This document shows, piece by piece, positions 33,707-42,828 of a stretch of 64,000 nt of DNA. The notes under the pieces were generated by a model. The model did not search any database. It saw only the letters and a list, made by a program, of their open reading frames with translations, and was not told the origin of the DNA. How positions within the stretch are numbered: the first letter of the stretch is position 1; the number at the start of each line of letters is the position of its first letter. The stretch covers positions 1,922,001-1,986,000 of the forward strand of contig NZ_CP049867.1 of assembly GCF_011299595.1 (NCBI RefSeq), in the 5' to 3' direction. Origin of the DNA: Nocardioides sp. HDW12B (GTDB lineage Bacteria; Actinomycetota; Actinomycetes; Propionibacteriales; Nocardioidaceae). The translations under genes and the position numbers were made by a program.

Positions 33707-35619
33707 CCCGCGCGACCCGGCAGGGTGAAGGTGGACCCGCGCCCGGTGGTGAGCGTGACGACGTCCGCGACCTGGCTGTTGTACGACGTCTGGTCGGTGG
33801 TGCACACCACCAGCCGCACCCGGTGGCCGGCGCCGAAGCGGTGCGCGAAGCCGGCCAGCTTCAGCCGCACCGGGCTGGGCTCCGCGGCGTCGACGGATCC
33901 CGCGGGCACCCGCACAGGGGCGATGAGGCGGTGGATCAGCTCGGTCCCGCCGTCCGGGGCGACGTCGTACACCTTGGCGAACAGCACCAGGTCCTGGCCG
34001 TTGGTGTGGCTGACCCGCAGCCGCGCCGCGGGCACGCCCACCGAGCGGAGCGGGCGCCGCAGGGCCCGGGAGGTGAAGGAGACGTGCTGGCCCTCGACCT
34101 CCTGCGGCGGGACGTCCGCCGAGCTGGGCTCGGAGTCAGGACCGGAGAAGTTCGAGGTCTCCGAGTAGGCCGCGGGGCGGCCGTCGGCGGGGTTGACGAT
34201 CGACACGGTCCCGCGCCGCGCGACCCGGGCCGGCGTGAGCTGCGAGGTGCCGGACAGGGTGAACCGCGTGCGCTGCGGCAGCGGGAAGCCTGACGCCGTG
34301 CCGTACTGCTCGTCGGCCGGGCCGGACCCGCCGTACCTCGTCCAGTCGCGGTACCAGGCGAACCCCGGACCGCGTCCGCCGTCGCGGCCCTTGAGCCAGT
34401 GGTCCATCCACTGCACCGCGCGCCGGGTCAGGTAGCAGCGGTCGAGCTCGGCGACGGTGCGGTCGACGCCGTCGTAGACCTCGCACTCGCCGGGCTGCGA
34501 GCTGTAGCCGCCGTGCCCACCCGAGTTCCAGATCATGCCGACGGGCACGCCACGGCGCTTCAGCCCGGTGTACGTCGCCACCGCGTCGTTGAGGTTGAAC
34601 AGCGTGTCGCTCTGCCCCTGCACGAGCAGCACGGGCACGTCGACGTCGTCGAGGAAGCTGGTCGCGGCGGCCCGTGCCAGCAGCCGGCGCGCGGCCGGGT
34701 CGGAGTCGCCGGTGGAGCTGAGCAGCGCGTAGGTGCGGCACAGCTCGAGGTAGTAGCCAGGGCACGACGACGCGCCGGCGAGCTCCTCGGGGTCCGCCTC
34801 GACGGCCTTGGCCTCCGGGCATCCGCCGTTGCCCTGGGCCGGCTGGGTGTTGCCCGAGGCGTAGAAGAGCGAGGTCCACTGCTGCTTGAACACGCCCTGG
34901 GTGTTGCGGGTCTGCGCGAAGCCGCTGCGGTCGCCCGGGACGATCCGGTTGTTCGGGTCCAGCGAGTAGGCCAACGAGCTCCAGGTCCGGCCCGGGACGG
35001 CCGTGCGGATCCGGTCGTCGGCGGCCGCCAGGGGCAGCTGGATGCCGCCGCCGTAGGACCCGCCGATGGTCCCCACCACCACACCGCGGCGGTCGCGCTT
35101 CACGAACGCCCGCGGCTCCAGCACCTCGTCGATGAGCTGGCGCGCGCTCGGGACGTCCCAGTCGGCCGACTGCAGCGTGATGCAGCCGCCGCTGTCGCCG
35201 AAGCCCGAGGAGGTCCAGGTCAGCACGACGTACCCGTGGGAGGCGAAGAGCTCGGCGGTGTCGACGACCTCCGTGGCGTCCTTGGTCAGCCCGAAGCCGT
35301 GGGTCATGAGAATCGCCGGCTTGGGGCTGCGGGCGGTGGCGCTGTCGGGGACGTAGAGGCGGGTGTCGAGCTCGAGGGGGACGTCGCGGTCCGGTCCGGT
35401 CTGCACCGGCACCATCCGCTCCTCGGTGCGCCACCCGTCGCCGGCGCGTGCAGCCGGGGCTCGGGCGGGCGCCCGCGAGGTCGTCGCCGCCGTCACCGAG
35501 GGGGCGGCCGACGGCGTCGCGGCGCCCGCGGTCGCCGGGACGACCGGCACCAGCGCGACCAGGGCGAGCACCAGGAGGAGGACGAGCGGACGAGTGCGCG
35601 TGACAACGCGTGCGGTCAT
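33703..35619 (-). CDS. Secreted CocE/NonD-type alpha/beta-hydrolase (X-Pro dipeptidyl-peptidase-like)
   Basis: 638 residues. A signal peptide (PLVLLLVLALVALVPVVPATAGA) indicates secretion. The hydrolase domain has MTHGFGLTKDATEVVDTAELFASHG, the nucleophile in GGSYGGGIQ, and a later Asp and His in VQGQSDTLFNL and SGGHGGYS. A C-terminal beta-rich PepX_C domain starts near 440. Family members are acyl-esterases or prolyl peptidases; the substrate is unknown. The ATG at 35619 follows TACGGT by six bases, suggesting a leaderless message. Its stop codon overlaps that of the sulfotransferase gene. Confidence 0.87.
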   Translation of the reverse strand: MTARVVTRTRPLVLLLVLALVALVPVVPATAGAATPSAAPSVTAATTSRAPARAPAARAGDGWRTEERMVPVQTGPDRDVPLELDTRLYVPDSATARSPKPAILMTHGFGLTKDATEVVDTAELFASHGYVVLTWTSSGFGDSGGCITLQSADWDVPSARQLIDEVLEPRAFVKRDRRGVVVGTIGGSYGGGIQLPLAAADDRIRTAVPGRTWSSLAYSLDPNNRIVPGDRSGFAQTRNTQGVFKQQWTSLFYASGNTQPAQGNGGCPEAKAVEADPEELAGASSCPGYYLELCRTYALLSSTGDSDPAARRLLARAAATSFLDDVDVPVLLVQGQSDTLFNLNDAVATYTGLKRRGVPVGMIWNSGGHGGYSSQPGECEVYDGVDRTVAELDRCYLTRRAVQWMDHWLKGRDGGRGPGFAWYRDWTRYGGSGPADEQYGTASGFPLPQRTRFTLSGTSQLTPARVARRGTVSIVNPADGRPAAYSETSNFSGPDSEPSSADVPPQEVEGQHVSFTSRALRRPLRSVGVPAARLRVSHTNGQDLVLFAKVYDVAPDGGTELIHRLIAPVRVPAGSVDAAEPSPVRLKLAGFAHRFGAGHRVRLVVCTTDQTSYNSQVADVVTLTTGRGSTFTLPGRAG

Positions 35620-35625
35620 CCTCGC

Positions 35626-35631
35626 ACCGTA
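35626..35631 (-). promoter_or_regulatory. Putative -10 box (TACGGT) of leaderless CocE-type gene
   Basis: On the minus strand TACGGT is followed by GCGAGG and the ATG at 35619. Confidence 0.45.
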
Positions 35632-35723
35632 CGCCCGCAGGGCTGGCGCGGCGCGGGTTCTCGGGATGGAATGACCCCGCACCCGTCCCCTCCGGCCCCC
35701 GGGCCGCCGCGAAGGAGCCGTCG

Positions 35724-37298
35724 ATGTTCTACCCCCTCACCGTGCGCGACTTCATCGACCGGGCGGAGACGGTCTACCCCGACCGGGTCGCGGTGGTCGA
35801 CGAGCCGGACCAGCCGGCTGCGAGCCTGGGCACCCTGACCTACCGCGAGGTGGCCGCTCTCGCCCGGGCCCAGGCCGCGCGGCTGGACGCCCTCGGGGTG
35901 CCGGTGGGCGGTCGCGTGGCGGTGGTGTCGCACAACAGCGCCCGGTTGCTGACCTCGTTCTTCGGCGTCAGCGGCTCGGGGCGCGTGCTCGTGCCGGTGA
36001 ACTTCCGCCTGAGCGTGAAGGAGATCCAGTACATCGTCGCCCACTCCGGCGCCGAGGTCGTGTACGTCGACCCCGAGCGGACCGACGTGCTCGAGGCCCT
36101 CGACGTGCCCCACAGGTTCCTCCTCGGCGACGACGACGCCCTCTACCTGCGCGACGTCGAGCCGCGACCGTGGGACGAGCCCGACGAGGGCGCGACCGCC
36201 ACGATCAACTACACCTCCGGGACCACCGCGCGACCCAAGGGCGTGCAGCTGACCCACCGCAACCTGTGGCTCAACGCGACCGTCTTCGGGCTCCACACCG
36301 GGGTCAACGACCGCGACGTCTACCTGCACACGCTGCCGATGTTCCACTGCAACGGCTGGGGCATGCCCTACGTGACGTCGTCGATGGGTGTCCCCCACGT
36401 GGTGCTGCGCAAGGTCGACGGCGCCGAGATCCTGCGCCGTGTCGAGCACCACGGCGTCACGCTGATGTGCGCCGCCCCGGCGGTCATCAGCGCGGCCCTC
36501 GAGGCCGCCGGCTCCTGGGACGGCGAGGTCCCCGGCCGCGACCGGGTGCGGATCGTGGTCGCCGGTGCCCCTCCCCCGACGCGCACCATCGAGCGCGTGA
36601 TGGAGGAGCTCGGCTGGGAGTTCAACCAGATCTACGGTCTGACCGAGACCTCGCCGCTGGTGACGGTCAACCGCAAGCGGGCCGAGTGGGACGAGCTGTC
36701 CACCCACGACCTCGCGGCACGGCTGGGACGCGCCGGCGCACCCGCGCTCGGCGTACGTGTCGAGATCGACCCGCACGGCGAGGTGCTCACCTCCTCGAAC
36801 CACAACCTCGACGGCTACTGGGAGCAGCCGGAGGAGACCGAGCGCGTGCAGGCCGGGAACACGTTCCACACCGGCGACGGCGGCTACCTCGACGAGGACG
36901 GCTACCTGGTGATCTCGGACCGCAAGAAGGACGTGATCATCTCCGGCGGGGAGAACGTCTCCTCGATCGAGGTCGAGGACGCCCTGATGTCGCACCCCGC
37001 CGTCCGCGAGGTGGCGGTGATCGGCATCCCGGACGAGAAGTGGGGCGAGCTGGTGACGGCGCTGGTGGTCACCGACCCCGACGCCGGCAACGGTGATGGC
37101 AGCGGTGATGGCAGCGACGGCAGCGGCCGCGTCACCGCCGAGGACGTCATCGCGTTCTGCCGTCAGAGCCTGGCCGGCTACAAGTGCCCCAAGCGGGTGG
37201 ACTTCGTCGACGAGCTGCCGCGCACCGCGACCGGCAAGCTGCAGAAGTTCAAGCTCCGCGAGCCGTTCTGGCGCGACCAGCAGCGCCAGGTCAACTAG
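35724..37298 (+). CDS. Acyl-CoA synthetase (fatty-acid/aromatic acid AMP-ligase)
   Basis: 524 residues of the ANL family. The AMP-binding loop is NYTSGTTARPKG, followed by YGLTETSPLV, TGDGGYLDEDGYLVISDRKKD and the catalytic lysine region ATGKLQKFKL. The enzyme activates a carboxylic acid to its CoA thioester in two steps. It lies in the branch containing medium-chain and short-chain acyl-CoA ligases (AlkK-like), but specificity is not certain. A flexible Gly/Asp/Ser linker (GNGDGSGDGSDGSG) interrupts the C-terminal domain. GAAGGAG precedes the ATG. A hairpin after the stop separates it from the PHA operon. Confidence 0.88.
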   Translation: MFYPLTVRDFIDRAETVYPDRVAVVDEPDQPAASLGTLTYREVAALARAQAARLDALGVPVGGRVAVVSHNSARLLTSFFGVSGSGRVLVPVNFRLSVKEIQYIVAHSGAEVVYVDPERTDVLEALDVPHRFLLGDDDALYLRDVEPRPWDEPDEGATATINYTSGTTARPKGVQLTHRNLWLNATVFGLHTGVNDRDVYLHTLPMFHCNGWGMPYVTSSMGVPHVVLRKVDGAEILRRVEHHGVTLMCAAPAVISAALEAAGSWDGEVPGRDRVRIVVAGAPPPTRTIERVMEELGWEFNQIYGLTETSPLVTVNRKRAEWDELSTHDLAARLGRAGAPALGVRVEIDPHGEVLTSSNHNLDGYWEQPEETERVQAGNTFHTGDGGYLDEDGYLVISDRKKDVIISGGENVSSIEVEDALMSHPAVREVAVIGIPDEKWGELVTALVVTDPDAGNGDGSGDGSDGSGRVTAEDVIAFCRQSLAGYKCPKRVDFVDELPRTATGKLQKFKLREPFWRDQQRQVN

Positions 37299-37304
37299 GA
37301 GCCA

Positions 37305-37320
37305 TCCCCCGGCCGGGGGA
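37305..37320 (+). terminator. TCCCCC-GGCC-GGGGGA hairpin
   Basis: Six perfect pairs around GGCC, six bases after the acyl-CoA synthetase stop. This is a plausible end of the first synthetase transcript. Confidence 0.5.
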
Positions 37321-37358
37321 CGCCGACGGTTCGGCGCGCCCCCAGCGGGTAGGGAGTC

Positions 37359-37374
37359 TGTGACCACGCTCACG
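37359..37374. promoter_or_regulatory. CRP/GlxR-like site before the PHA operon
   Basis: TGTGACCACGCTCACG matches the TGTGA-N6-TCACA operator at nine of ten defined bases. It lies 16 bases upstream of the GTG at 37391, in the only gap that can hold the operon promoter. Its closeness to the start would suit repression, or activation from an upstream-shifted promoter. Confidence 0.5.
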
Positions 37375-37390
37375 CCATCCGGGAGGCCCC

Positions 37391-38950
37391 GTGCCGAATC
37401 TCGCGACCCTGCTCACCACGACCGCCGAGGAGCACGGTGACCGCCCCGCGGTGAAGCTCGACGACACCGTGCTCAGCTACGACGAGCTGCTCGACGGCGC
37501 GCGTCGGGTCACCGCCCTGCTCAAGGCCAAGGGCATCGGGCCGGGCGACCGCATCGGCCTGGTGCTGCCGAACGTGCCGCACTTCCCGGTGATCTTCTAC
37601 GGCGCGGTCGCCGCCGGGGCCGTCGTCGTCCCGATGAACCCGCTGCTCAAGGGCCGCGAGGTGCAGTACTACCTCGAGGACTCAGGCGCCTCGCTGGTCC
37701 TGGCCTGGCAGGACATGGCCGACGAGGCCACCAAGGGTGCCGAGGCGGTCGGGATCGAGTGCATCTCCGTCGAGGCCGAGGGCTTCCTGGGCCTCCTCGG
37801 TGAGCACGAGCCGGACGACGAGATCGTCGAGCGCGACGGCGACGACACCATGGTCCTGCTTTACACCTCCGGCACCACCGGGCAGCCCAAGGGCGCCGAG
37901 CTGACCCACGACAACATGATCTCGAACGCCCTCACCAGCGCGGAGACCCTCGTGGAGCTGACGCACGAGGACGTTGTCATGGGCTGCCTCCCGCTGTTCC
38001 ACTGCTTCGGGCTGACCTGCGGGCTCAACGCCGCGGTCGCCAAGGGCGCCTGCCTGACGCTCATCCCCCGCTTCGACGCGGGCAAGGCCCTCGAGGTCGT
38101 CGCCCGCGACCAGGTCACCGTTTTCGAGGGCGTCCCCACGATGTACGCCGGCATCCTGCACGCCGACGGGGCCGAGGACGCCGACATGTCGTCGCTGCGG
38201 ACCTGCATCTCCGGCGGCTCGGCGATGCCGGTCGAGGTGATGAAGAACTTCGAGAAGACCTTCGACTGCATCGTGCTCGAGGGCTACGGCCTGTCCGAGA
38301 CCTCCCCGGTCGCCTCCTTCAACCGCCCCGACCTCGAGCGCAAGCCCGGCACCATCGGCACCGCGGTGCGGGGCGTCGAGATGAAGCTGCTCGACGACGA
38401 CGGCGAGGACGTCACCGAGGACGGCGCCGTCGGCGAGATCGCCATCAAGGGCGAGAACGTCATGAAGGGCTACTGGGAGCGCGAGGAGGCCACCGCGGAG
38501 TCCATCGTCGACGGCTGGTTCCGCAGCGGCGACATGGCCACCGTCGACGACGAGGGCTACTTCACCATCGTGGACCGCAAGAAGGACCTCATCATCCGCG
38601 GCGGCTACAACGTCTACCCCCGCGAGGTGGAGGAGGCGCTCTACGAGCACGACGCGGTCGCCGAGGTCGCCGTCATCGGGCTCCCCCACGACGAGCTCGG
38701 CGAGGAGGTCGGTGCCGCCGTCGCGCTCAAGGACGGCCAGCAGGCCGACGAGGACGAGCTGAAGGAGTTCGCCAAGGAGCGCCTGGCGGCGTACAAGTAC
38801 CCGCGCCAGGTCTGGCTCGTCGACGAGCTGCCCAAGGGCCCCACCGGCAAGATCCTGCGGCGCGAGGTCAGCGCCCCCGGCGACGAGAGCGCCGACAGCA
38901 ACGACAGCACCGACAACAACGCCGACGAGAAGAGCGAGGCCTCCGCGTGA
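37391..38950 (+). CDS. Long/medium-chain acyl-CoA synthetase of the PHA operon
   Basis: 519 residues, ANL family. Motifs: LLYTSGTTGQPKG, EGYGLSETSPVAS, SGDMATVDDEGYFTIVDRKKD and GPTGKILRREV. The last 20 or so residues form a polar tail rich in Asp, Asn and Ser. The stop codon overlaps the phaC start by four bases (GTGA), so the ligase and PHA synthase are translationally coupled. That suggests it supplies or recycles (3-hydroxy)acyl-CoA for polymer formation. GGGAGG lies four bases before the GTG. A CRP-like site lies just upstream. Confidence 0.9.
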   Translation: MPNLATLLTTTAEEHGDRPAVKLDDTVLSYDELLDGARRVTALLKAKGIGPGDRIGLVLPNVPHFPVIFYGAVAAGAVVVPMNPLLKGREVQYYLEDSGASLVLAWQDMADEATKGAEAVGIECISVEAEGFLGLLGEHEPDDEIVERDGDDTMVLLYTSGTTGQPKGAELTHDNMISNALTSAETLVELTHEDVVMGCLPLFHCFGLTCGLNAAVAKGACLTLIPRFDAGKALEVVARDQVTVFEGVPTMYAGILHADGAEDADMSSLRTCISGGSAMPVEVMKNFEKTFDCIVLEGYGLSETSPVASFNRPDLERKPGTIGTAVRGVEMKLLDDDGEDVTEDGAVGEIAIKGENVMKGYWEREEATAESIVDGWFRSGDMATVDDEGYFTIVDRKKDLIIRGGYNVYPREVEEALYEHDAVAEVAVIGLPHDELGEEVGAAVALKDGQQADEDELKEFAKERLAAYKYPRQVWLVDELPKGPTGKILRREVSAPGDESADSNDSTDNNADEKSEASA

Positions 38951-40692
38951 CCGCCGCCCCCACCGAGAAGGAGTCCGCGGCCCAGGCCCGCCTGACCGAG
39001 GCCGAGCAGCCGCCGGGCGAGGACAGCAGCGAGCTGTCGATGCCGCTGGACCTGCTGCTCGCCGACGCCGGCCGGAGCACGCTGCGGCGCTTCCTGCCCG
39101 GGGTCTCGGGCGTGAAGTTCGCCGCCGGGCTGGCCCGCCGGCCGCACAAGGTCGCCGGACGCGCGGCCGGGCTCGGGGTCGAGCTGGCCAAGGTCGGCCT
39201 CGGGCGCTCCGAGCTGGAGCCGCACGCCAAGGACCGCCGTTTCTCCGAGGAGGCGTGGGCGCGCAACCCGCTCTTCAAGCGCACCCTGCAGGGCTACCTC
39301 GCGTGGGGCCAGGCCGTGCGCGGTCTCGTCGACGACGCCGAGCTCGGCTGGGGTGACGAGCAGCGGATGGGCTTCATCGTCGACAACCTCGTCGAGGCCA
39401 CCTCCCCCAGCAACAACCCGTTCCTCAACCCCAAGGTGCTCAAGCGCACGCTCGACACCGGCGGCGGCAACCTCGCCGAGGGCGGCCGGCGGCTCGTGCG
39501 CGACTTCGCCACGGCCCCGCGGGTGCCGTCGATGGTGGAGCCGGACGCGTTCGAGGTCGGGGTGGACATCGCTGTCACGCCCGGCGCGGTCGTCTTCCGC
39601 ACCGACGTCTTCGAGCTGATCCAGTACACCCCGCAGACCGGCAAGGTCCGCCAGGTGCCGCTGCTGATCGTGCCGCCGACCATCAACAAGTACTACGTGA
39701 TCGACCTGGCCGAGCAGCGCAGCCTGGTCGAGCACCTGGTGCAGAACGGCCAGCAGGTCTTCTGCATCTCCTGGCGCAACCCCGACGCCCGGCACGCCGA
39801 CTGGGGCCTGGACACCTACGGCCAGGCCATCCTCGAGGCGATGCAGGCGGCCCAGGACATCACCCGGCAGGAGAAGGTCGCGATGCTCGCGATCTGCTCG
39901 GGCGGGATGATCGCCTCGATGGTGCTGGCGCACCTCGCTGACACGGGCCAGCTGGACCGCGTCGCGGCCTTCAGCCTCGCCGTGACGGTCCTCGACCAGG
40001 ACCAGGCCGGTCTCCCGAGCGCCCTGCTGTCGCGCAAGGCGGCCGCGGCGTCGACCCGCGCGTCGCGGGAGAAGGGCTACCTCGACGGGCGCGCGCTCGC
40101 GGAGATCTTCGCGTGGCTGCGACCCAACGACCTGATCTGGAACTACTGGGTCAACAACTACCTGATGGGCCACGCCCCCAAGGCCTTCGACATCCTCTAC
40201 TGGAACGCCGACCCCGTGCGGATGAGCGCCGCCATGCACCGCGACTTCATGGACCTCGCGATCCGCAACGCGCTGACCGAGCCCGGCGCCGCGGAGATGC
40301 TGGGCACCAAGGTCGACCTCTCGAAGGTCGACGTCGACTCCTACGTGGTGGCCGGCATCGCCGACCACCTCTGCAAGTGGGAGTCGTGCTACCAGACGAC
40401 CCAGCTGCTGGGCGGCACGTCGAAGTTCGTGCTCTCCACCAGCGGCCACATCGCCGCTATGGTCAACCCTCCGGGCAACGAGAAGGCCAGCTTCCAGACC
40501 GCGAGCACCAACCCGCCCGAGGCGGCGGCGTGGCTCGAGAAGGCCTCCAAGGTGAAGGGCAGCTGGTGGGAGGACTACGTGGAGTGGTTGGCCGAGCGCA
40601 GCGGGGCGGAGCGCAACAAGCCCCGTCGGCTGGGGTCGGCGGAGTACGAGCCGCTGTGCGACGCCCCCGGCACCTACGTCCACGACCGCTGA
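38947..40692 (+). CDS. phaC: Polyhydroxyalkanoate synthase, class II-like
   Basis: 581 residues. PhaC polymerises 3-hydroxyacyl-CoA into carbon-storage granules. The catalytic triad is C317 in LAICSGGM (the lipase-like box, with Ala instead of Gly in its first place), D473 in GIADHLCKW and H501 in TSGHIAAMVNPPG. Residues 395-425 have the family blocks WNYWVNNYLMG and ILYWNAD. A flexible, charged N-terminal extension precedes the domain. Gene order (ligase, synthase, Pseudomonas-like depolymerase) favours medium-chain monomers. No phaE or phaR subunit gene is nearby. Confidence 0.93.
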   Translation: MTAAPTEKESAAQARLTEAEQPPGEDSSELSMPLDLLLADAGRSTLRRFLPGVSGVKFAAGLARRPHKVAGRAAGLGVELAKVGLGRSELEPHAKDRRFSEEAWARNPLFKRTLQGYLAWGQAVRGLVDDAELGWGDEQRMGFIVDNLVEATSPSNNPFLNPKVLKRTLDTGGGNLAEGGRRLVRDFATAPRVPSMVEPDAFEVGVDIAVTPGAVVFRTDVFELIQYTPQTGKVRQVPLLIVPPTINKYYVIDLAEQRSLVEHLVQNGQQVFCISWRNPDARHADWGLDTYGQAILEAMQAAQDITRQEKVAMLAICSGGMIASMVLAHLADTGQLDRVAAFSLAVTVLDQDQAGLPSALLSRKAAAASTRASREKGYLDGRALAEIFAWLRPNDLIWNYWVNNYLMGHAPKAFDILYWNADPVRMSAAMHRDFMDLAIRNALTEPGAAEMLGTKVDLSKVDVDSYVVAGIADHLCKWESCYQTTQLLGGTSKFVLSTSGHIAAMVNPPGNEKASFQTASTNPPEAAAWLEKASKVKGSWWEDYVEWLAERSGAERNKPRRLGSAEYEPLCDAPGTYVHDR

Positions 40693-40702
40693 GCCGGCTC
40701 GC

Positions 40703-41590
40703 GTGAGCCCGGCCCAGCCGACCGCCTCCACCACGACCGGCACCCCGACCGACGTGCCCGCCTGCGCCCCGGATAGAGTCCGCACCATCTCGGTGCGGGG
40801 CGTGTCGGTGCGCGTCTCGGAGCGTCGGGCCTGCGGCGAGCACATCGGCGACCCGCCCCTGCTGCTCTGCAACGGCATCGGCGTCAGCTTCGAGGCGCTG
40901 CAGCCCTTCGTCGACGCGCTGCACCCCCACCGCGGCGTCGTACGGTTCGACGTCCCCGGCGTCGGGGGCAGCCCGCTGCCGCCGTACCCCTACGCGATCG
41001 CGGGGCTGGCCTCCTGGCTCACCGCGGTGATGACCACGCTCGGCCATCCCCGCTTCGACGTGCTCGGGCTGTCGTGGGGCGGTGGTCTCGCGCAGCAGCT
41101 CGCGGTCCAGGCGCCCCGCCGCGTGCGCCGCGTCGTGCTCGCCGCCACCGGCACCGGCTGCCTCATGGTGCCGGCCAGGCCCGGCGTCCTCGGCAAGATG
41201 ATGACGCCGCGCCGTCACCGCGACCCGGCGTACGCCGCCTCCATCGCGGCCGACATCTACGGCGGCTCGATGCGCACCCACCCGGAGCGGGGCGCCCGGC
41301 TGCTGCACGCCGCGACCCGGTCCGGGCCGAAGCGCGGCTACTACTACCAGCTGCTGGCGATGGCGGGCTGGACGAGCCTGCCGTTCCTGGGCCTGCTGCG
41401 CCAGCCGACGCTGGTGCTCGGCGGCACCGACGACCCGATCATCCCGGTCGCGAACCCGAAGCTGCAGGCGCGGCTGATCCCCCGCGCCCGCCTCCACCTG
41501 TACGACGGTGGCCACCTCGGGATCGTGACCGAGGCCGACGACATCGCCCCCGTCGTCGACGCCTTCCTGGACGAGGAGCGCACCCCATGA
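40703..41590 (+). CDS. phaZ: Intracellular PHA depolymerase, Pseudomonas PhaZ type
   Basis: 295 residues, no signal peptide. Blocks resemble the medium-chain PHA depolymerase of pseudomonads: LLLCNGIGVSFEALQPFVDAL, the nucleophile S124 in LGLSWGGGLAQQ, MTPRRHRDPAYAASIAADIYGGSMR and YYYQLLAMAGWTS. The acid is in LVLGGTDDPIIP (D243/D244) and the base is H271 in YDGGHLGIV. It would release hydroxy acids from stored polymer, which the adjacent ligase could reactivate. It starts ten bases after phaC and overlaps the dehydrogenase start (ATGA). Confidence 0.88.
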   Translation: MSPAQPTASTTTGTPTDVPACAPDRVRTISVRGVSVRVSERRACGEHIGDPPLLLCNGIGVSFEALQPFVDALHPHRGVVRFDVPGVGGSPLPPYPYAIAGLASWLTAVMTTLGHPRFDVLGLSWGGGLAQQLAVQAPRRVRRVVLAATGTGCLMVPARPGVLGKMMTPRRHRDPAYAASIAADIYGGSMRTHPERGARLLHAATRSGPKRGYYYQLLAMAGWTSLPFLGLLRQPTLVLGGTDDPIIPVANPKLQARLIPRARLHLYDGGHLGIVTEADDIAPVVDAFLDEERTP

Positions 41591-42795
41591 CCGACCAGAC
41601 CGGGCTCGACGAGCTCACGCTCGACGACTCCCCCGCCTCGGACTTCCTCGGCTTCGAGCTGCTGCTCGAGGACGCCGACCGCGAGCTGCTGAGCCGGGTG
41701 CGCGCCTTCATGACCCGCGAGGTCGAGCCGGTGATCAACGACTACTGGACCCGGGCGGCGTTCCCGCACGAGCTGGTGCCGGGACTGGCGAAGCTCGGCA
41801 TCGCCGGCCTCGCGTACGACGGACCGGGCTGCCCGGCCCGCGGCGCCCTCGTCGACGGCCTGGTCAACATGGAGATGTCGCGCACCGATCCCTCGATGGG
41901 CACGTTCCTCGGGGTCCACGGCGGCCTCGCCATGGGGTCGATCCAGCTGTGCGGCTCCGACGAGCAGCGCGAGCGCTGGCTGCCGGCGATGGCCCGCATG
42001 GAGCTGATCGGCGCCTTCGGCCTGACCGAGCCCGACGTCGGCTCGGCGATCTCCGCCGGCCTGGCGACGAGCGCGACCCGCGACGGCGACGACTGGATCC
42101 TCAACGGTGCCAAGAAGTGGATCGGCAACGCTGCCTTCGCCGACCTGGTGATCATCTGGGCCCGCGACACCGACGACGGCCAGGTCAAGGGCTTCGTCGT
42201 CGAGAAGGGCACCGACGGCATGGAGTTCCACAAGCAGGAGGACAAGATCGCCCTCCGCGTGGTCCAGAACGCCGAGATCCACCTGAGCGACGTCCGGGTC
42301 CCCGAGACGAACCGGCTCCAGAAGGCCGACAGCTTCCGCGCCACCGCCGACGTGCTGCGGGTGACCCGCATGAGCGTGGCGTGGGCCGCCACCGGCACCG
42401 CCCGCGGCGCCTTCGAGCACGCCCTGCGCTACACCAAGGCGCGCGAGCAGTTCGGCCGGCCGATCGCGTCGTTCCAGATGGTGCAGGACCTGCTGGTCAA
42501 GATGCTCTCCAACGTCACCGCGGCGACCGCGATGAACGTGCGCGCGTCGCAGCTGCAGGAGGCCGGGCTGCTGCGCGACGAGCACGCCTCGCTGTGCAAG
42601 GCGCACAGCACCGTGCGGATGCGCGAGACGGTCGGCTGGGCGCGTGAGGTGCTCGGCGGCAACGGCATCCTGCTCGAGCACCACGTCGGGCGCTTCGTGG
42701 CCGACGCCGAGGCGCTGTACTCCTACGAGGGCACCCGCGAGATGAACACCCTCATCGTGGGCCGGGCCATCACCGGCGAGAGCGCGTTCGTCTGA
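41587..42795 (+). CDS. Acyl-CoA dehydrogenase
   Basis: 402 residues. FAD-linked enzyme of beta-oxidation or acid degradation. Motifs: AFGLTEPDVGSA (substrate and flavin loop), GAKKWIGNAAFADLVIIWAR, YTKAREQFGRPIASFQMVQ and the catalytic glutamate in YSYEGTREMNTL. The KWIGN and YEGT patterns resemble glutaryl-CoA dehydrogenases and related ACADs, so the substrate is open. The ATG overlaps the phaZ stop by four bases, linking fatty-acid oxidation to polymer breakdown. A perfect hairpin follows the stop. Confidence 0.9.
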   Translation: MTDQTGLDELTLDDSPASDFLGFELLLEDADRELLSRVRAFMTREVEPVINDYWTRAAFPHELVPGLAKLGIAGLAYDGPGCPARGALVDGLVNMEMSRTDPSMGTFLGVHGGLAMGSIQLCGSDEQRERWLPAMARMELIGAFGLTEPDVGSAISAGLATSATRDGDDWILNGAKKWIGNAAFADLVIIWARDTDDGQVKGFVVEKGTDGMEFHKQEDKIALRVVQNAEIHLSDVRVPETNRLQKADSFRATADVLRVTRMSVAWAATGTARGAFEHALRYTKAREQFGRPIASFQMVQDLLVKMLSNVTAATAMNVRASQLQEAGLLRDEHASLCKAHSTVRMRETVGWAREVLGGNGILLEHHVGRFVADAEALYSYEGTREMNTLIVGRAITGESAFV

Positions 42796-42810
42796 GCCGT
42801 CCAGGCGGCC

Positions 42811-42828
42811 CGGTCGCGGTCGCGACCG
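42811..42828. terminator. CGGTCGC-GGTC-GCGACCG hairpin between convergent genes
   Basis: Seven perfect pairs around a four-base loop, ending next to the stop of the minus-strand synthetase. It is well placed as a bidirectional terminator. Confidence 0.65.
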
